A DNA stretch of 64,000 nt, taken from positions 10,310,001 through 10,374,000 of the forward strand of contig OZ020317.1 of NCBI GenBank assembly GCA_963971305.1, given 5' to 3'. Position numbers and translations under genes: made by a program. This document shows, in pieces, positions 1 to 11,584 of the stretch. Each line of letters opens with the position of its first letter. Position 1 is the stretch's first letter. The notes beneath the pieces were generated by a model. It was not told the origin of the DNA. It worked only from the letters and a program-made list of their open reading frames with translations, and ran no database searches. The stretch is from Arcuatula senhousia. Its lineage: Eukaryota; Mollusca; Bivalvia; Mytilida; Mytilidae.

Positions 1-574
1 TTTTATGCCCAAATATAAGATTTTACTAAAGTTTCATATATTTTACATAAGAAATTTGCAAATGTGATCTATATTCCTATACAAACAAATTTAACACAGT
101 GAATTTACTAGATTATTGATATCTCCTGAATTATTTGTTCTTAATTATACGTTACAAATTGTTGAAATAATTGTTCCAAGCAGAACCCTTTTACATTTCA
201 AAGATTTTTTTCAGCACAGTTTCTGTTTTTGTATTTAAGAATCAGAACAAATAAAATAAATTTATATAAGTATTATTTTTATAGAAGAAAAGAACACGAA
301 CTTTGCCTATTTAGTTTAAAAGAAGTACTATGTAAACAATTATTAAATTTATTAGATTATTAAAATTAACATATTTAAATAGAAAATGTATGTCTTATTT
401 AACACTATAGCATAATTTATATAAAACAAATTAAATTAACGCCGTGACTGGTTTATGTTGCGTTATAGCTGTTATAAACGTATAGGTATAAACGATAACT
501 TCGTTTCACAGAAGAGTTTTCTAATTATACCGATCGATCGTATCAGTCAAAATAACAGATCGATAGCCCGGTTA
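1..574. other. AT-rich stretch, no gene seen
   Basis: Low-complexity AT-rich DNA with no open frame that has plausible codon content or splice borders. The small ORF starting at 455 runs straight into the tandem repeat that follows, so it is not counted as a gene. Confidence 0.6.
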
Positions 575-730
575 CCTATGGTATCCGTCATCCGTCCTAT
601 CCGTCCGATCCGTCATCAATCAGTCAACAACGCGTCACCAATCATTCACCAATCCGTCATCAATCAGTCATCAATCCGGTCCAAACGCGTCATCAATCCG
701 TCACCGATCAGTCATCGATCCGTCAAAGTG
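575..730. repeat. Degenerate short tandem repeat (atccgtcatc-like)
   Basis: A run of imperfect copies of a roughly 8-12 base unit built on atccgtc / atcagtcatc, interrupted by acgcgtc. It is open in one frame only because the repeat lacks stops. It is much more GC-rich than the flanks. Confidence 0.75.
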
Positions 731-1611
731 TTGCATTGATCGGTTCAAGTACTATCGTTGATAATTCTTTCTTTTTTGGAGGATTAGGGGAGGCGTGTCA
801 CAATCAAATTTTGCAACAAAGCGATCAACATGATCAACATCTTTTTCATTATTGAAATGCACAAAAAGCTACCAAAGATATAATTTAGGTTTTTCCAAAT
901 TCTATTGTCGATATTGTTAAACATTCATTTTTCAAAGGTAAAATAATAAGGAATACAAAATATTTAGAAATAATTTAAATGGACCAGAAAAAAAACCTAA
1001 TTTTACGTGGAATGTAAAAAACAAATGTTTAAAAAAATATTTACTTACGTTTTAAAAAACTACAATGATAACTGCCATCACATTCTTCATCATAATACAC
1101 AATTAAGTTGATACCAGCCGTAATAAAAAACTAAAATAAAGACAGCTCATGACACTATAACATTAGATTCTTTTTTTAGGTTGTGGGAATTTTGTAGCCT
1201 TTTTACTGACTTATTCATGTATTTTCCATTTTTACTTCCTTAGCATGTTACTTTTTAAACGTAAAATCAAAGCGTAATATCATTTTATCATTCATTTATA
1301 TGGTGTGGCATACTATGCCTATATTTTACAACATATACAATATGCCAGGGCCTTTATATTTTTTTGCTCTTAATTCGATAATCAAGAACAACCTATTCTT
1401 TATTCCTGATCTTATGGCAATTTTTTGACTGCATAAGATAGAGCATCACGTCTGACAAGCAATTTTCGAACAAAGCGTTGTTGTTCTCCGGTTGTTGTCC
1501 ACACTTAATAAATTTACATTAGATACCATGTCCTTGAAGATAAATACAGGGAAAGGCTACTTGAAGAAAACATTAAAATTTTCTTATTTCATTCAACAAA
1601 GTTCCCCATGA
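731..1611. other. No gene seen
   Basis: AT-rich sequence. A possible acceptor near 884 and a donor near 938 bracket a short open frame, but the phases do not match any neighbour, so no exon is called. Confidence 0.5.
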
Positions 1612-2240
1612 ATTGAGCTAAAGGACAAAACGGATTCTCGGAAGTCCGCTTCATATTTAGATCTCCTTCTCGAAAATAGACTCTCAAGGACAACTTTTAA
1701 CAAAGCTCAACGACTTCAGTTTCCAATCGTCAACTTTACCTTCTAGTGTAGCAACATTCCGTCGGCTCCAGCTTATGGAGTTACACAATTGATTCGTTAC
1801 TCCACAGCTTAAAGGAATAACATATATTTCCTTAGCAGAGTGTCACGTTTGACACAAAAATTGTTAACACAAGGTTATGTTGCTTCACGGTTGCTGTCTT
1901 CACTCAAAAAAATTTACGGTGGACATCATGCACTCATATACAAGTGTGGGATTTCAAATTTTGTCATAGTTTTGTTTGATCTTTTTCTACCGGATTTGGC
2001 ACACTGAATTGTAAATAAGCAGCGCGACGGTTGTATATTAGCAGCTTACTCTTCCGGGTCACCTTGGTCCACTTTTGTTTCAACTTGAGTTTGCGTTGTT
2101 GATTTATGCTCGGTTTAATTTGTGTTTTTTATGTTTTGTGTTTTTGTTCTTATTTACCAGTGTTGGTTGCCTTTTCAGACTTTTGACACTCGAATGCCCC
2201 ATAATGCCTCTTTGCATCTTATCGAATGCATTTTTGTTTC
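1612..2240 (+). pseudogene. Retroelement family A: decayed RT-ORF tail plus 3' untranslated part
   Basis: Translation of 1612-1812 reads ELKDKTDSRKSASYLDLLLE, then a stop, then SNIPSAPAYGV and TQLIRYS. I recognise this as the conserved tail of reverse-transcriptase ORFs common in mollusc and cnidarian genomes (usual form: SASYLDL... SNIP..PAYGVYISQLIRYARA). Further on, about 1858-1990 reads LLTQGYVASRLLSSLKKIYG, the next block of the same tail. The copy carries internal stops and deletions. After it comes the non-coding 3' part shared with a dozen fragments here: a block like gctatagcaagcaggaactg, then a gagttcgcgttg block, then a ctcgaatgcccc block. The class of the retroelement is uncertain. 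Confidence 0.7.
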
Positions 2241-3649
2241 ATTATAACCCTTCTATTTACAGCTGATCTAATTTTAAAGTAATTCTCATTGAAAATGATC
2301 ACAAAAGTGCTGGATTCTGAATTCGAACTAAGTACCTTTCCGTCTTAAACTTTTCATTTGTCCACATATTCTTTTAAATATCTTAAAATCTTTACTGATT
2401 TAATTCAGGTCCTGTCACATCAGCTTTCGCGAAATAATTTTCTAAAACGTTGGAACACCTTTGCATCGCTGTAAAAAGTTTCAAAAATATCTCTGTGAAC
2501 GAACCCAAAATGTCAGACTAACTACCTGAAACACACGGCAATCGCGTTCAAAACTTATCTATAGCATTTGTCCAGTGTACTTCACCATTACCTAACGCAT
2601 GTGCGACGACTGCAGAACACATACATAACATTCGTCTTACTTAAAGTTTTACTCTCGGTAAGGAACTCAAGTAATTATGTCCTTTTTATTTGAGTACCAG
2701 TCTAAAATAAGCCCAAATAGATGTATTGTATGTCTAAAATGTATTGTTAAATTAATGAATAAACATATATATTACAGCTTAAGTGTATAATAGAGTGAAA
2801 AGTGATTTTACAACAGCTAAAACAAATGCATTTAGTTTTCACTGACTTATTAATCCTGGACTGGGAAACAGGCTAAATGCTTTTATAAATATGAAACACT
2901 CTACAGCTTGCAGTTTGCAAGTTTAAATTTTGTAGCGACCCCCGTTTACAGTCGATGTCAGTCGTCCGTTCGATGAACTAAATGAAATTTGTTTTTAAAG
3001 AGTGGCGATTTCAACCAGTATAATACACATGTATTTGAATACTTGTGCTTTATTCTACCATTGATATGGTATACATATCTCTGATTCTATCAAATCAATA
3101 AATTTGTATAAGAACTTATTTATAAATCAGTAGTTATTTATTATTATTGGTCAGAATAAGGAATTATAAATATTTGCCAAGCCTTTTAGTAATTCAGCAT
3201 TTATACTGAAATTTCTGGAATTATTTTTAATTCCTAATAATACACTATTTCTGTAACATATATACATGAACATGTAATTTCGTTATATAAAAAAAGGGAT
3301 TTGGCGTTTTGGTACATGTAACATTAATACATAACTATTCTGGAGCTGTTCTTTAACCAATTGTGATGAATTTTGCACGAAGTTTAAAATAAAAAAATAT
3401 TAAAATCTTAAATTTAATTTTTAAAGCAATCAAGTGACATTTTTATTTGGGCAAGAACAATTTTATTCTGTTTGAAAATGTGCAGACTAAAGAAATAACA
3501 TTGGAATAGGTATGAATGATTAATAAAATGCCCTAAATATATCTTGCAAAAAATAAAGTAAAGAAACAATTTCACAATTTTCAAATTTTGAGTTTATCCC
3601 TATTATGTCTTCACATCCGTTTTGCGTTGTGTGTAACTATCGGTTTCTA
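2241..3649. other. No gene seen
   Basis: AT-rich non-coding DNA without recognisable exons or repeats longer than a few tens of bases. Confidence 0.5.
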
Positions 3650-3825
3650 ATATCGCAATGGAAGTGTGAGGTTTGACGCACCATAAAACCTGGTTTAACC
3701 CATCATTTCATTTATAATACTTGTACAAAGTCAGGACAATTGCAATTGTTTGTTTGTCTTTTTTCTTGGACATTGATATTGATCCTCCAAGTTCGGTAAT
3801 TTTTTTACTACCTTCATTTAAACAT
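3650..3825 (+). mobile_element. Retroelement family B 3'-end fragment
   Basis: Contains the shared block cataaaacctggtttaaccc, then a gtacaaagtcaggacaattg-like block and ccaagttcggtaa, in the same order as at 14.1, 15.6, 44.5 and 52.2 kb (and reversed at 5.9 kb). Diverged and truncated at both ends. Confidence 0.65.
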
Positions 3826-4179
3826 AAAAATTAAGAAAAGGTTCAGGAATTAACTCACTTTTGATACCATGCTGTATGATTTTTTTTTGTATGTGCCTGG
3901 TTATGCGCAACAAGACCCGACAAGCTTTGGCAAATAGAGTACGCGTCTCTAAATTCATACGTTACTCAAACGTGTGAAAAATACCATCAATGTCCACGAT
4001 AAACAGAGAGGAACTAAAGCACTAGTTAACCTATTCTCAAAATTTAAAATAAATATATAAGAAATGCCGGTATGTAGAATTTGCCTAGTATCATCCTTTA
4101 TACTGCACTTGAATAATACTAAATTATCAGCATCGCAAGAAGAAGGCGTGTGCTTAATATATTTTTTTTAAAATACACA

Positions 4180-4510
4180 ATATTCCAAATGAGTAAAGCA
4201 AGCAAAGAGGCACCAATTGGGCATTCGAGTGTCAAAAGTCCAAAAGGGCAACGACGAAACCGGTAAACACGAACGAAAACAGCACGAAGAAACACAAAAC
4301 ACAAAATTAGCCCAACAAAAATCAAGATCGCTCACTCAAGTCGTAACAAGAGTGAACTCAGGTGCTCCGGGAGAGTGAGCGGTTCGCGTTTGCTATAGCA
4401 CACCCGTCGTGTTGCCAATTTTCAGTTCAGTGTATCAAATCCGGTAAATCGGGAGTGTTGATGGTAATCTGTCACTGTGTTTGATTTTGTTTACCCTGAC
4501 AGCTACGACG
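4180..4510 (-). mobile_element. Retroelement family A 3'-end fragment
   Basis: In reverse orientation it carries the family A order: cacccgtcgtgttgccaatt, the gctatagcaa block, the gagcacctgagttcactc block and the gcattcgagtgtcaaaagtc block. It is a 5'-truncated copy with no coding content left. The small ORF across it on the minus strand is a by-product. Confidence 0.7.
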
Positions 4511-5873
4511 GGTGTATTTCAATTTACATAACTACATAATTATAATGTACGTACTGTTCCAGACCATTGTTTTTTTCACGATTTCACATTTTGTTTGCCT
4601 TTATTCATTGTTTTTGTGAAAAATGTTTTTTTAAGTTTGAATTAATAGGTTTTGAAATTGAATTTTCTTTGTATTTCATTTTTACTTATAGAATTTGGGG
4701 GTTAATGCGCTAATCGTTTGTTACAATGACACAATGACACTCTAAATCTGTGTGCGTTTTAAACACGTTAAATAGGTTATAAGGTTGACGATAGACGAGC
4801 AGTAGACTATCGTTAGTCAGACTTTACACGTTCAATACCATTTTGCTCGGCGTTCCTCAAATGCAATTCAAAGTGCAAAAAAATACTTCATAGAGTACAT
4901 CAGCGTGTGTATTACGTTCTTCTTACTTATGTTTTACGTCCGAATGAATTATAATAACACGTTTGCGAACGTAGGAAATTTTACGCATGTTAGAAAGTTT
5001 GCGAAGCACTCGTTATTCACCAATTTAACCTTGCTTTCGGTAACGTATTTGTAACGTGTTCATAGTTATACAAAACTTGCGCAACGCAAACCAGCGTGTT
5101 TAAAATATCTCATAAGACGTCGGCACACGTTATATAAAACGTCATAGTTTGATAGGGCCTTTAATTGTTTTTCGTTTGTTAGTCATTAAAAACTTCTGTG
5201 ATCCTTTTCGTTTCAAAATGATTGAAAAAAGTCCGCTCCATATAAATAAAGAAACAAATCGGCGAGCAAAAGTGCTCAATTCCTTCAATCAAATTTCATA
5301 AATTCCTTTAACTGTTTTAGAATCCACATTTAATTGACACAATTCATACAATAATATTTGAATGCCGGAATAAAGCATTCTCAATATTGATGTTTAAACA
5401 ACTAAATTGGTTGAGTGGTCATCTGGAAGACATAGCAAATAAAACATACTTGAATGCATTTTTATATGTAATAGAAATCCAATTCAAGGATGGAATTAGA
5501 AAATTAGAATATAATTATTTAATGAGTAACGACAGGACGAGGACAAAACATTTATTTAGATGTAGGTTTACTTATCTCAAAGTTTCGTTCAAAAAGTGTG
5601 CGAAGGAGCGATTCGGGTTTTGTGGGACTCTTTTGTAATAGTGTAATACGTTTACCTTCTCTACTCTTATCGTGTGATGGGTCTTATCTCTAAAGGTAAC
5701 TAAGGCACATGGTGGACATGTTTACTTTAAGTAAGTTTATTGTCACTTACATTCGCATTTCTGAGACAGGTGTATTAAATAAAGAAATTTCATTGGCATT
5801 ATTACATGTTTATATGGAAAATTTATGAAACAGCAAATTAAAACAGTAAACATATAATTGCCAACAAAAGATA
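4511..5873. other. No confident gene; region rich in acgtt/aacgt words
   Basis: Between about 4780 and 5160 short words such as aacgt, acgtt and acgtg recur in both orientations. This resembles the insides of the Harbinger-like and foldback elements elsewhere in the window, and may be a decayed element. An 83-codon ORF at 5387-5638 (+) is open but AT-driven and unrecognised, with no splice signals I could defend. Confidence 0.4.
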
Positions 5874-6345
5874 TTAACTTATGTCATGAGATTTTGAATA
5901 TAAAGGTAATAACAAAACTACCGAACGTGAATGATCAATCTCATAGTCCAGAGAAAATGACAAACACGAATGAGTCATACCGGAGAATTGGTGGATCGCA
6001 ATGGTCCTGACTTGATACAGGCATTTCAAACGAAATGGTGGGTTAAACCAGGTTTTATTGCGCCAAACCTCCCTCTTCCATTGCGATCTTAGGATCCGGT
6101 AATGACCATAGAACACAACATAGTGGTGAGACACAATAGGGATATCGAGGTGATCATCTCAGTACAGCAGACCAGTCAAACACTAATTTAAACAATTAAC
6201 CACCATATCTTTTAACTCAATTTTGAACTTTTCTACTAGTGGCTGATAACGAAGAAAGATTTTTTTTAGAGATCGTATGAGACGTATTTTCTTATAGCCC
6301 TGCATCAAAAGTCGGTCACGAAGGAATCGGTGTCTGTTAAAAAAA
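5874..6345 (-). mobile_element. Retroelement family B 3'-end copy
   Basis: Reverse-oriented. Reading inward from 6345 it gives the ttcttcgttatcagccact block, then ctgctgtactgagatgatca, then the cataaaacctggtttaaccc block and the ctctggactatgagatt block. It matches the copies at 15.4 and 52.0 kb over most of its length, including the stretch next to the RT-ORF tail seen at 15.3 kb. Confidence 0.75.
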
Positions 6346-6774
6346 ATACTGTTATCTACTTTCCAATGTAAATGTTGTTTTAGAAGACAATGTTATATAT
6401 TCATGATTTATCTGAATACATTCGAAAGATACCTTTAAATGAAATTCAGTTCAGTTCTAGAATTACATGATGTTTTTGTTCAATTGTCAATAAACCTAAC
6501 TATAAAAAAAGTAAAACAACTAACTAAAATATAAAATATAAACATACACATAACAACAACTATATTTTTAAACTGTTTTTGTGGCTTTATGGTTCTGAAT
6601 ACTTTTATCCTGTCGTTTCTACTGCTATGAACTATTAAATTGTTGTTACATAATTGAATTCAATGCGGCTCTGTTAGCCCTGAATATTATCAACAAAAGC
6701 TCTGCGTGAACCATCAATCAAATTGATGGGCAATTGCTTGGATTTCGTAAGTTTTAAAATACAAATACATTTAC
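6346..6774. other. No gene seen
   Basis: AT-rich DNA with no supported exon. A short frame ending at a gtaagt near 6749 has the wrong phase for the downstream multi-exon gene. Confidence 0.45.
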
Positions 6775-6935
6775 CAAAGCGGGTATATAAACGGTTAATT
6801 TGATTTTCTGTTATCGATATTTCAAGAAGTAACCTCTCACCAGCAGCTTTTGAGTCAAAACATTGGAAGGACGAAAACCAAAAGTGTTGAATGAAAGGTA
6901 ATCAAAGCCAAAAAGTTCAAACAGTAAGCCAAATT
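6775..6935 (-). repeat. Dispersed repeat family C
   Basis: Carries the block caagaagtaacctctcacca followed by an aaacattggaaggacgaaaa-like block. The same order is seen at 11.34, 11.94 and 19.38 kb and, inverted and duplicated, at 39.76-39.92 kb. Confidence 0.6.
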
Positions 6936-7097
6936 AGGATATCCACCATGTGCAGTAATGAATGATACTTACAGAGAAAACATAAACGTTAAAACAAAGG
7001 ATCGTAGAGGGCTGTAGAAAGTCCGCAATTAACTTCAAGAGATTCAGTAATGTTTTTCATTTTTCGTTAAAATTGTATTCATTAATGTATATTTTAG

Positions 7098-7139
7098 GTT
7101 GGGTTGTCTGCTTGTCATCGGGAATTCTATTTCCCAGCG
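7098..7139 (+). CDS. Possible short upstream exon (phase 1 to phase 1), unassigned
   Basis: A 42-base segment lies between a tattttag acceptor and a G|gtaata donor. It is open in phase 1 as WVVCLSSGILFPS and less AT-rich than its flanks. Its length is a multiple of three and its phase matches the exons of the GDNF-receptor-like gene starting at 12386, so it could be an earlier exon of that gene. A 42-base open segment with splice-like borders also arises easily by chance, so the call is weak. Confidence 0.2.
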
Positions 7140-7844
7140 GTAATATTTAAAGTCTTTGAATTTTATTGTTACAAATACACAACTGTAAACCATATTTGTA
7201 TGTGTCTGTTTACTAATAAGAATATGTGACTACTATTTGTCATACTATATGACCCTCTCATATTAATGCCTCGGAAAAAGTGATAACTGTTGAAATATTA
7301 TGAACTTTAGAACAACTTTAAACAAGATACATATTGTAATTAAGACCTCTCCTATTTACCGAAAAATATTTAGATTTACTTTTAACTGCTAGATGATTCA
7401 TAATCAAGAATATAAAGATATCTTATAGTAACACCTTTGTTTATAAAGAAAGCAAGGTAGTATAAAAAAAGGAAGTGCAATAGAGCAAAAAAAACTCGAA
7501 ATTACACAATACTAAAACGACACAACAATAATCGACTATCTTTTTAAATACGAAACAATGAACAAATATTTTATTAAATTGAATAAATTACAGTCAGATC
7601 AGTGGATACCTGGCACCCTATTAAAGCAAGTAAGTAAATTTAGAACAGCTACATGTACAAGATTCTTAAGAGGCAAAGAAGTATCGATTGAACATTTGAA
7701 TATCCTAAGAGGTAAAATGTCAATTTAAGGGATTTTTTGTCAGTTGACATAAAAATTAAAACAAAGAAAGGAAAATGAAATGCACAGCACAACAGAACAG
7801 AGAGATGGAAATCAGACATAGAGTTTGGTAATGTCATCCTTTCC

Positions 7845-8108
7845 AGGTTTGACCAACACTAAATCGATTTTGCGACGTCACGGGAGTGCTACAGCAAACA
7901 GGAACTGCTTACTCTTCTGAAGCACTTTCGTTTCGACTTGAGTTCACGGTCCTCAATGCGGTTTAATTATTTTGTATTGTGTTTTTATTGTGTTTTTATT
8001 GTTAGTGGTTTGTTACACTGTGATGATTTTTTTGTCTACCGAAATTATCTTTTGTCTTTTTCGGTATTATGATGTTTGATTACCCCTTTGGTACAGGTTT
8101 GCGTCTTT
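7845..8108 (+). mobile_element. Retroelement family A 3'-end fragment
   Basis: Contains acgggagtgctacagcaaac, then gaactgcttactcttctgaa, then a gacttgagttcacggtcc block and the terminal ttgattacccctttggtaca block. It abuts the 5' end of the LINE copy. Confidence 0.65.
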
Positions 8109-8185
8109 CTAAAATGTATTGATCAGTAATCAAATAGATATTTTATGAAAGGGTATAGAAGAAAGACCAGAAACAACGTAACAAA

Positions 8186-10372
8186 GTGAACAATATGAAA
8201 AAAGCGGCTAAAGAAGAATTTGAAAATAACTTAGATAATTTCATTCTTGAAAATGCGTCAGATTCCAAATCATATTGGAAAATAATGAAAATGTTGATTA
8301 GATCCAATAAAGGCACGCGATCTATCCCACCTTTAAAAAACATAATTAATGATGATACCATTGGTGATATCGTTGACGACGACGACGAGAAGTGTCTATT
8401 GCTTAATAAATATTTTGCACAAATATCATCGGTTGATGATAGTATAATAGATTTACCAAACTTCCCTACTAAGACTGACTATGCTTTAGAAACAATCGAA
8501 ATTACTATTCAAGAGATTGTTGACACCATTCAAATCCTTAAACCAAACAAAGCTTCAGGTCCCGACAAAATAAGCCACCGCATGCTGAAATTCTGTCCCG
8601 AAAAAATCGCTCTCCCTTTACAAATAATTTTCAATAAATCATTAACTAACAAAGAGTTCCCTTCTGACTGGAAATTATCCAATGTTACGGCAATCTTTAA
8701 GAAAGGAGACTCGTCTCTACCCTCAAACTACAGGCCAATATCTCTTATAAGCTGCGTTGGAAAACTAATGGAACGTATTATTTATAAACATGTCTACAAC
8801 CATCTTCATAGCAACAAACTACTCTATAACTATCAATCCGGATTTCTCCCCGGTAGATCTACTGTTCATCAACTCATCGAAATGTATAACTCTATTCTAA
8901 ATTCACTTGAACAAAAAGAAATTAACTGTTTTGTCTTTTGTGACTTTTCGAAGGCATTTGATAAAGTGTGGCATAGAGGACTGATTCATAAAATGAAATC
9001 ATATGGAGTTAAAGGGAGGATTTTGGAATGGTTTAAAAGTTATCTATCTGGGAGAAAACAAAAGGTCCTTTTAAACGAGTCATCGTCAAACCTTTGCGAC
9101 ATTACAGCAGGGGTACCACAAGGTTCAGTTCTTGGTCCACTCCTTTTTATAATTTATATCAATGACATAGCTGATAATCTTGTATCACTTTGCAGGCTTT
9201 TCGCAGACGATACTTCGTTTGGATATTCAAATAGAGATATGAATGTGGTTAAACATGTTATAGATCGGGATCTTATTGAACTTGACACATGGTCAAAGAA
9301 ATGGTTGATGTGCTTCAATCCAGATAAAACTGAAATAATGATGTTTTCTAATATCCCAATACAAGATACGAGGTTCGAATTAAATGGCCAGACTATTTCT
9401 TTAAGTGAAACACACAAACATTTGGGTGTTGTCCTAAGCAACGACGCAAAATGGAATGCTCATATCGAGAAACTTATTGAATCAATATGTAAACATTTAA
9501 ATGTATTGCGGAAACTTAAATATAAACTTTGTAGAAAAAATCTTGAAACGCTTTTTATAGTTTATATTCGACCAATATTCGAATATGCATCTGAGCTATG
9601 GGACAACTGTGGTGCTATCAACTCCAACAAACTAGAGCGTTTACACCTAGATGCTGCAAGAATCATCACTGGCTTACCAATTTTTACTAGTTCCTCAATA
9701 ATCTATAACGAAATTGGGTGGGAAAATCTTGAGACCCGAAGAAAACGTAAAAAACTTCAGCTTTTTCATTCTATCTACAATAATAGAGCCCCCGATTATT
9801 TGTGTAATCTTCTCCCTCCTTCGATTCAGTCTACTACCGTATATCCACTTCGTAACGGAAGCGACTTAATCGTGCCTTTCTGTAGACTTTCCACGACATC
9901 TAACTCTTTTTTTCCGTCAACAGTGCGAATGTGGAACGAACTTGACGAGAATACTCGAAATATTGTTAGCAAGTCTAAGTTCAAATGTGAACTTTTAAAT
10001 TTATCTACTAAATCTAAGGTACCAAACCATTTTTATAGCGGACCAAGAAATCTGAATATAACATTAACTCAACTTAGATGCTCATCCTCTTTCTTGAATA
10101 ATGACTTATTCAAAGTAAATATTGTACAACGCCCTAACTGTAACTGTGGTGCAAACCTTGAGACCATTTACCATTATTTCCTAGAATGTCCAATATATCA
10201 CACAGCCAGACAAAAATTATTTCTCGATCTAAATTGGGTTCTACAGTACGGAAGTCTTGATCTTGATCTTCTTCTTGGTAAATCTAATACCCTTACAACT
10301 GAACAATATGAAAATGTGTTACCCCATGTCTTTTCTTTTATAAGGAAGACAAAAAGGTTTCTCATAGTATAG
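8186..10372 (+). CDS. Reverse transcriptase ORF of a LINE, N-terminally truncated
   Basis: About 728 codons without a stop or frameshift; the frame is open back to 8159. The reverse transcriptase motifs run in order: LKPNKASGPDKI (about residues 118-129), NYRPISLISCVGKLMERI (about 181-198), YQSGFLPGRSTVHQL (about 216-230), FCDFSKAFDKVWHRGL (about 251-266), GVPQGSVLGPLLF (about 309-321) and the catalytic FADD (about 339-342, both Asp present), then HLGVVLS. Near the C-terminus a CNCG...H....C cluster (NCNCGANLETIYHYFLECP) resembles the zinc-binding tail of Jockey/CR1-type LINEs. The endonuclease is absent, so this copy should not be autonomous although the RT looks intact. The listed first codon is GTG; the true start of ORF2 is lost. 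Probably Jockey or CR1 group; the exact clade needs a tree. Confidence 0.93.
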   Translation: MNNMKKAAKEEFENNLDNFILENASDSKSYWKIMKMLIRSNKGTRSIPPLKNIINDDTIGDIVDDDDEKCLLLNKYFAQISSVDDSIIDLPNFPTKTDYALETIEITIQEIVDTIQILKPNKASGPDKISHRMLKFCPEKIALPLQIIFNKSLTNKEFPSDWKLSNVTAIFKKGDSSLPSNYRPISLISCVGKLMERIIYKHVYNHLHSNKLLYNYQSGFLPGRSTVHQLIEMYNSILNSLEQKEINCFVFCDFSKAFDKVWHRGLIHKMKSYGVKGRILEWFKSYLSGRKQKVLLNESSSNLCDITAGVPQGSVLGPLLFIIYINDIADNLVSLCRLFADDTSFGYSNRDMNVVKHVIDRDLIELDTWSKKWLMCFNPDKTEIMMFSNIPIQDTRFELNGQTISLSETHKHLGVVLSNDAKWNAHIEKLIESICKHLNVLRKLKYKLCRKNLETLFIVYIRPIFEYASELWDNCGAINSNKLERLHLDAARIITGLPIFTSSSIIYNEIGWENLETRRKRKKLQLFHSIYNNRAPDYLCNLLPPSIQSTTVYPLRNGSDLIVPFCRLSTTSNSFFPSTVRMWNELDENTRNIVSKSKFKCELLNLSTKSKVPNHFYSGPRNLNITLTQLRCSSSFLNNDLFKVNIVQRPNCNCGANLETIYHYFLECPIYHTARQKLFLDLNWVLQYGSLDLDLLLGKSNTLTTEQYENVLPHVFSFIRKTKRFLIV

Positions 10373-10385
10373 TCACTTTCACAGC

Positions 10386-10435
10386 CTACAGACAGACAGA
10401 CAGACAGACACATTACACACCCACACCCACACCCT
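10386..10435 (+). repeat. CAGA and CACACC microsatellites in the LINE 3' region
   Basis: About five CAGA units followed by cacattacacacccacacccacaccc directly after the ORF stop. Confidence 0.85.
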
Positions 10436-10675
10436 TCTTTATGTTACCTTAATTCATTCTCTCCTTCTTGTATACTTTTATAATATAGTCTCCTTTGTCT
10501 GTTTCTTTTTTTTCAAATTAGACATATATTATAATTTTATTAACTGACTTTGATTTGCATGCCTTCAATGTTATAGATATATTGTATTGTATAGGTAAAG
10601 ACTTCATAAGTAGGGAATACTTGTGTCTAATACCTTTTTGTATTTTATGCAAATAAAATATGTTTAAATCAAAAA

Positions 10676-11319
10676 AAATCAAAAGACCATAAAGCATATA
10701 TGTAAGCTCCACATCCAATTAACGTGTTATGAGATATATGGCCATTTCGGAATTTTATTCCTCATCAGCAGTACTAGAAATCAATCATAGAAAATCTACA
10801 ATTATCCACAATAAAAAAATGTCAAAATGCTTAAAACCAAATGAGATCCAAATAATAAGTAGTATCAGTTATATCTAAGGACAAACTACGATGGAGGGAG
10901 TTTTACCTTAGGTTTTAGAATTTACATAAATTCAGATACTAATAATCATCAAAGTGTACACATGAGATATAAACTCATGTACAAGTACATCATATCTAAT
11001 AGAAATAAAGAACATGCATCTGAATTACGAGGAATTATTCAACTCCACACGGCATTGAAGACTAACTCCTGTAATAAATATTTTATGAAATGATATGGAG
11101 AATGAAGATGAGACAATAAACGCATATTAAAACTCGTAAACTCCACCTCCAATATTTAAAAGAAAGATAACTAAGGATATGTAATCTTGTCTTACACAGA
11201 TTCAGTAATCTTGTCTTACACAGATTCAAATTATTGTTCTTGGTCCATCTCTTGGGTCTTGGTTAAATAACCAAAACGGTTTGAAAAAAAGGTTTCATAA
11301 TAAAAATAACGAGTATAAA
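10676..11319. other. No gene seen; short 33-base tandem duplication
   Basis: AT-rich. gtaatcttgtcttacacagattca occurs twice in succession near 11179-11227. No supported exon. Confidence 0.45.
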
Positions 11320-11455
11320 ACCGTTTATCTTATTATGATTTATATGCGTATTTCAAGGAGTAACCTCTCATCAACAGTATTTTAATCTAAACATTGGGAG
11401 GTCAAAAGTATTAAACGAAAAAAGTACTCGAAATCAAAAAGTTTGAATAGAGAAG
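11320..11455 (-). repeat. Dispersed repeat family C
   Basis: Contains caaggagtaacctctcatca and an aaacattgggaggtcaaaag block, as at 6.8, 11.94 and 19.4 kb. Confidence 0.6.
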
Positions 11456-11584
11456 CTTTATCCAGCACCGAAGATATCCGCCACATGCAGTTCTAGGATA
11501 GAAACCTGGAGTTTTTAACCATTTTGAATTCAACAAACTGAAATTTCAATGACAAAAGTATTAAAATTCATTAGAAAATTCATG

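Larger units (their letters stand above)
8110..10675 (+). mobile_element. 5'-truncated LINE (non-LTR retrotransposon)
   Basis: The body holds a long RT ORF with no endonuclease domain upstream, as expected of 5' truncation during target-primed reverse transcription. After the stop the 3' untranslated region has (CAGA)n at 10388-10408, then (CACACC)n, then about 230 bases ending in aaataaaatatgtttaaatc at about 10659 and a short A-rich tail. The exact 5' junction is uncertain: the frame is open from 8159 and family A sequence ends near 8105. No target duplication was identified. Confidence 0.85.

Noticed and set aside
455..739. 94-codon ORF near the left edge
   Set aside because: More than half of it is the atccgtcatc tandem repeat.
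5387..5638. 83-codon ORF
   Set aside because: Composition follows the AT-rich background, there is no recognisable motif and there are no splice or poly(A) signals.
9154..9441. Minus-strand ORF inside the LINE
   Set aside because: Shadow of the reverse transcriptase ORF on the other strand.
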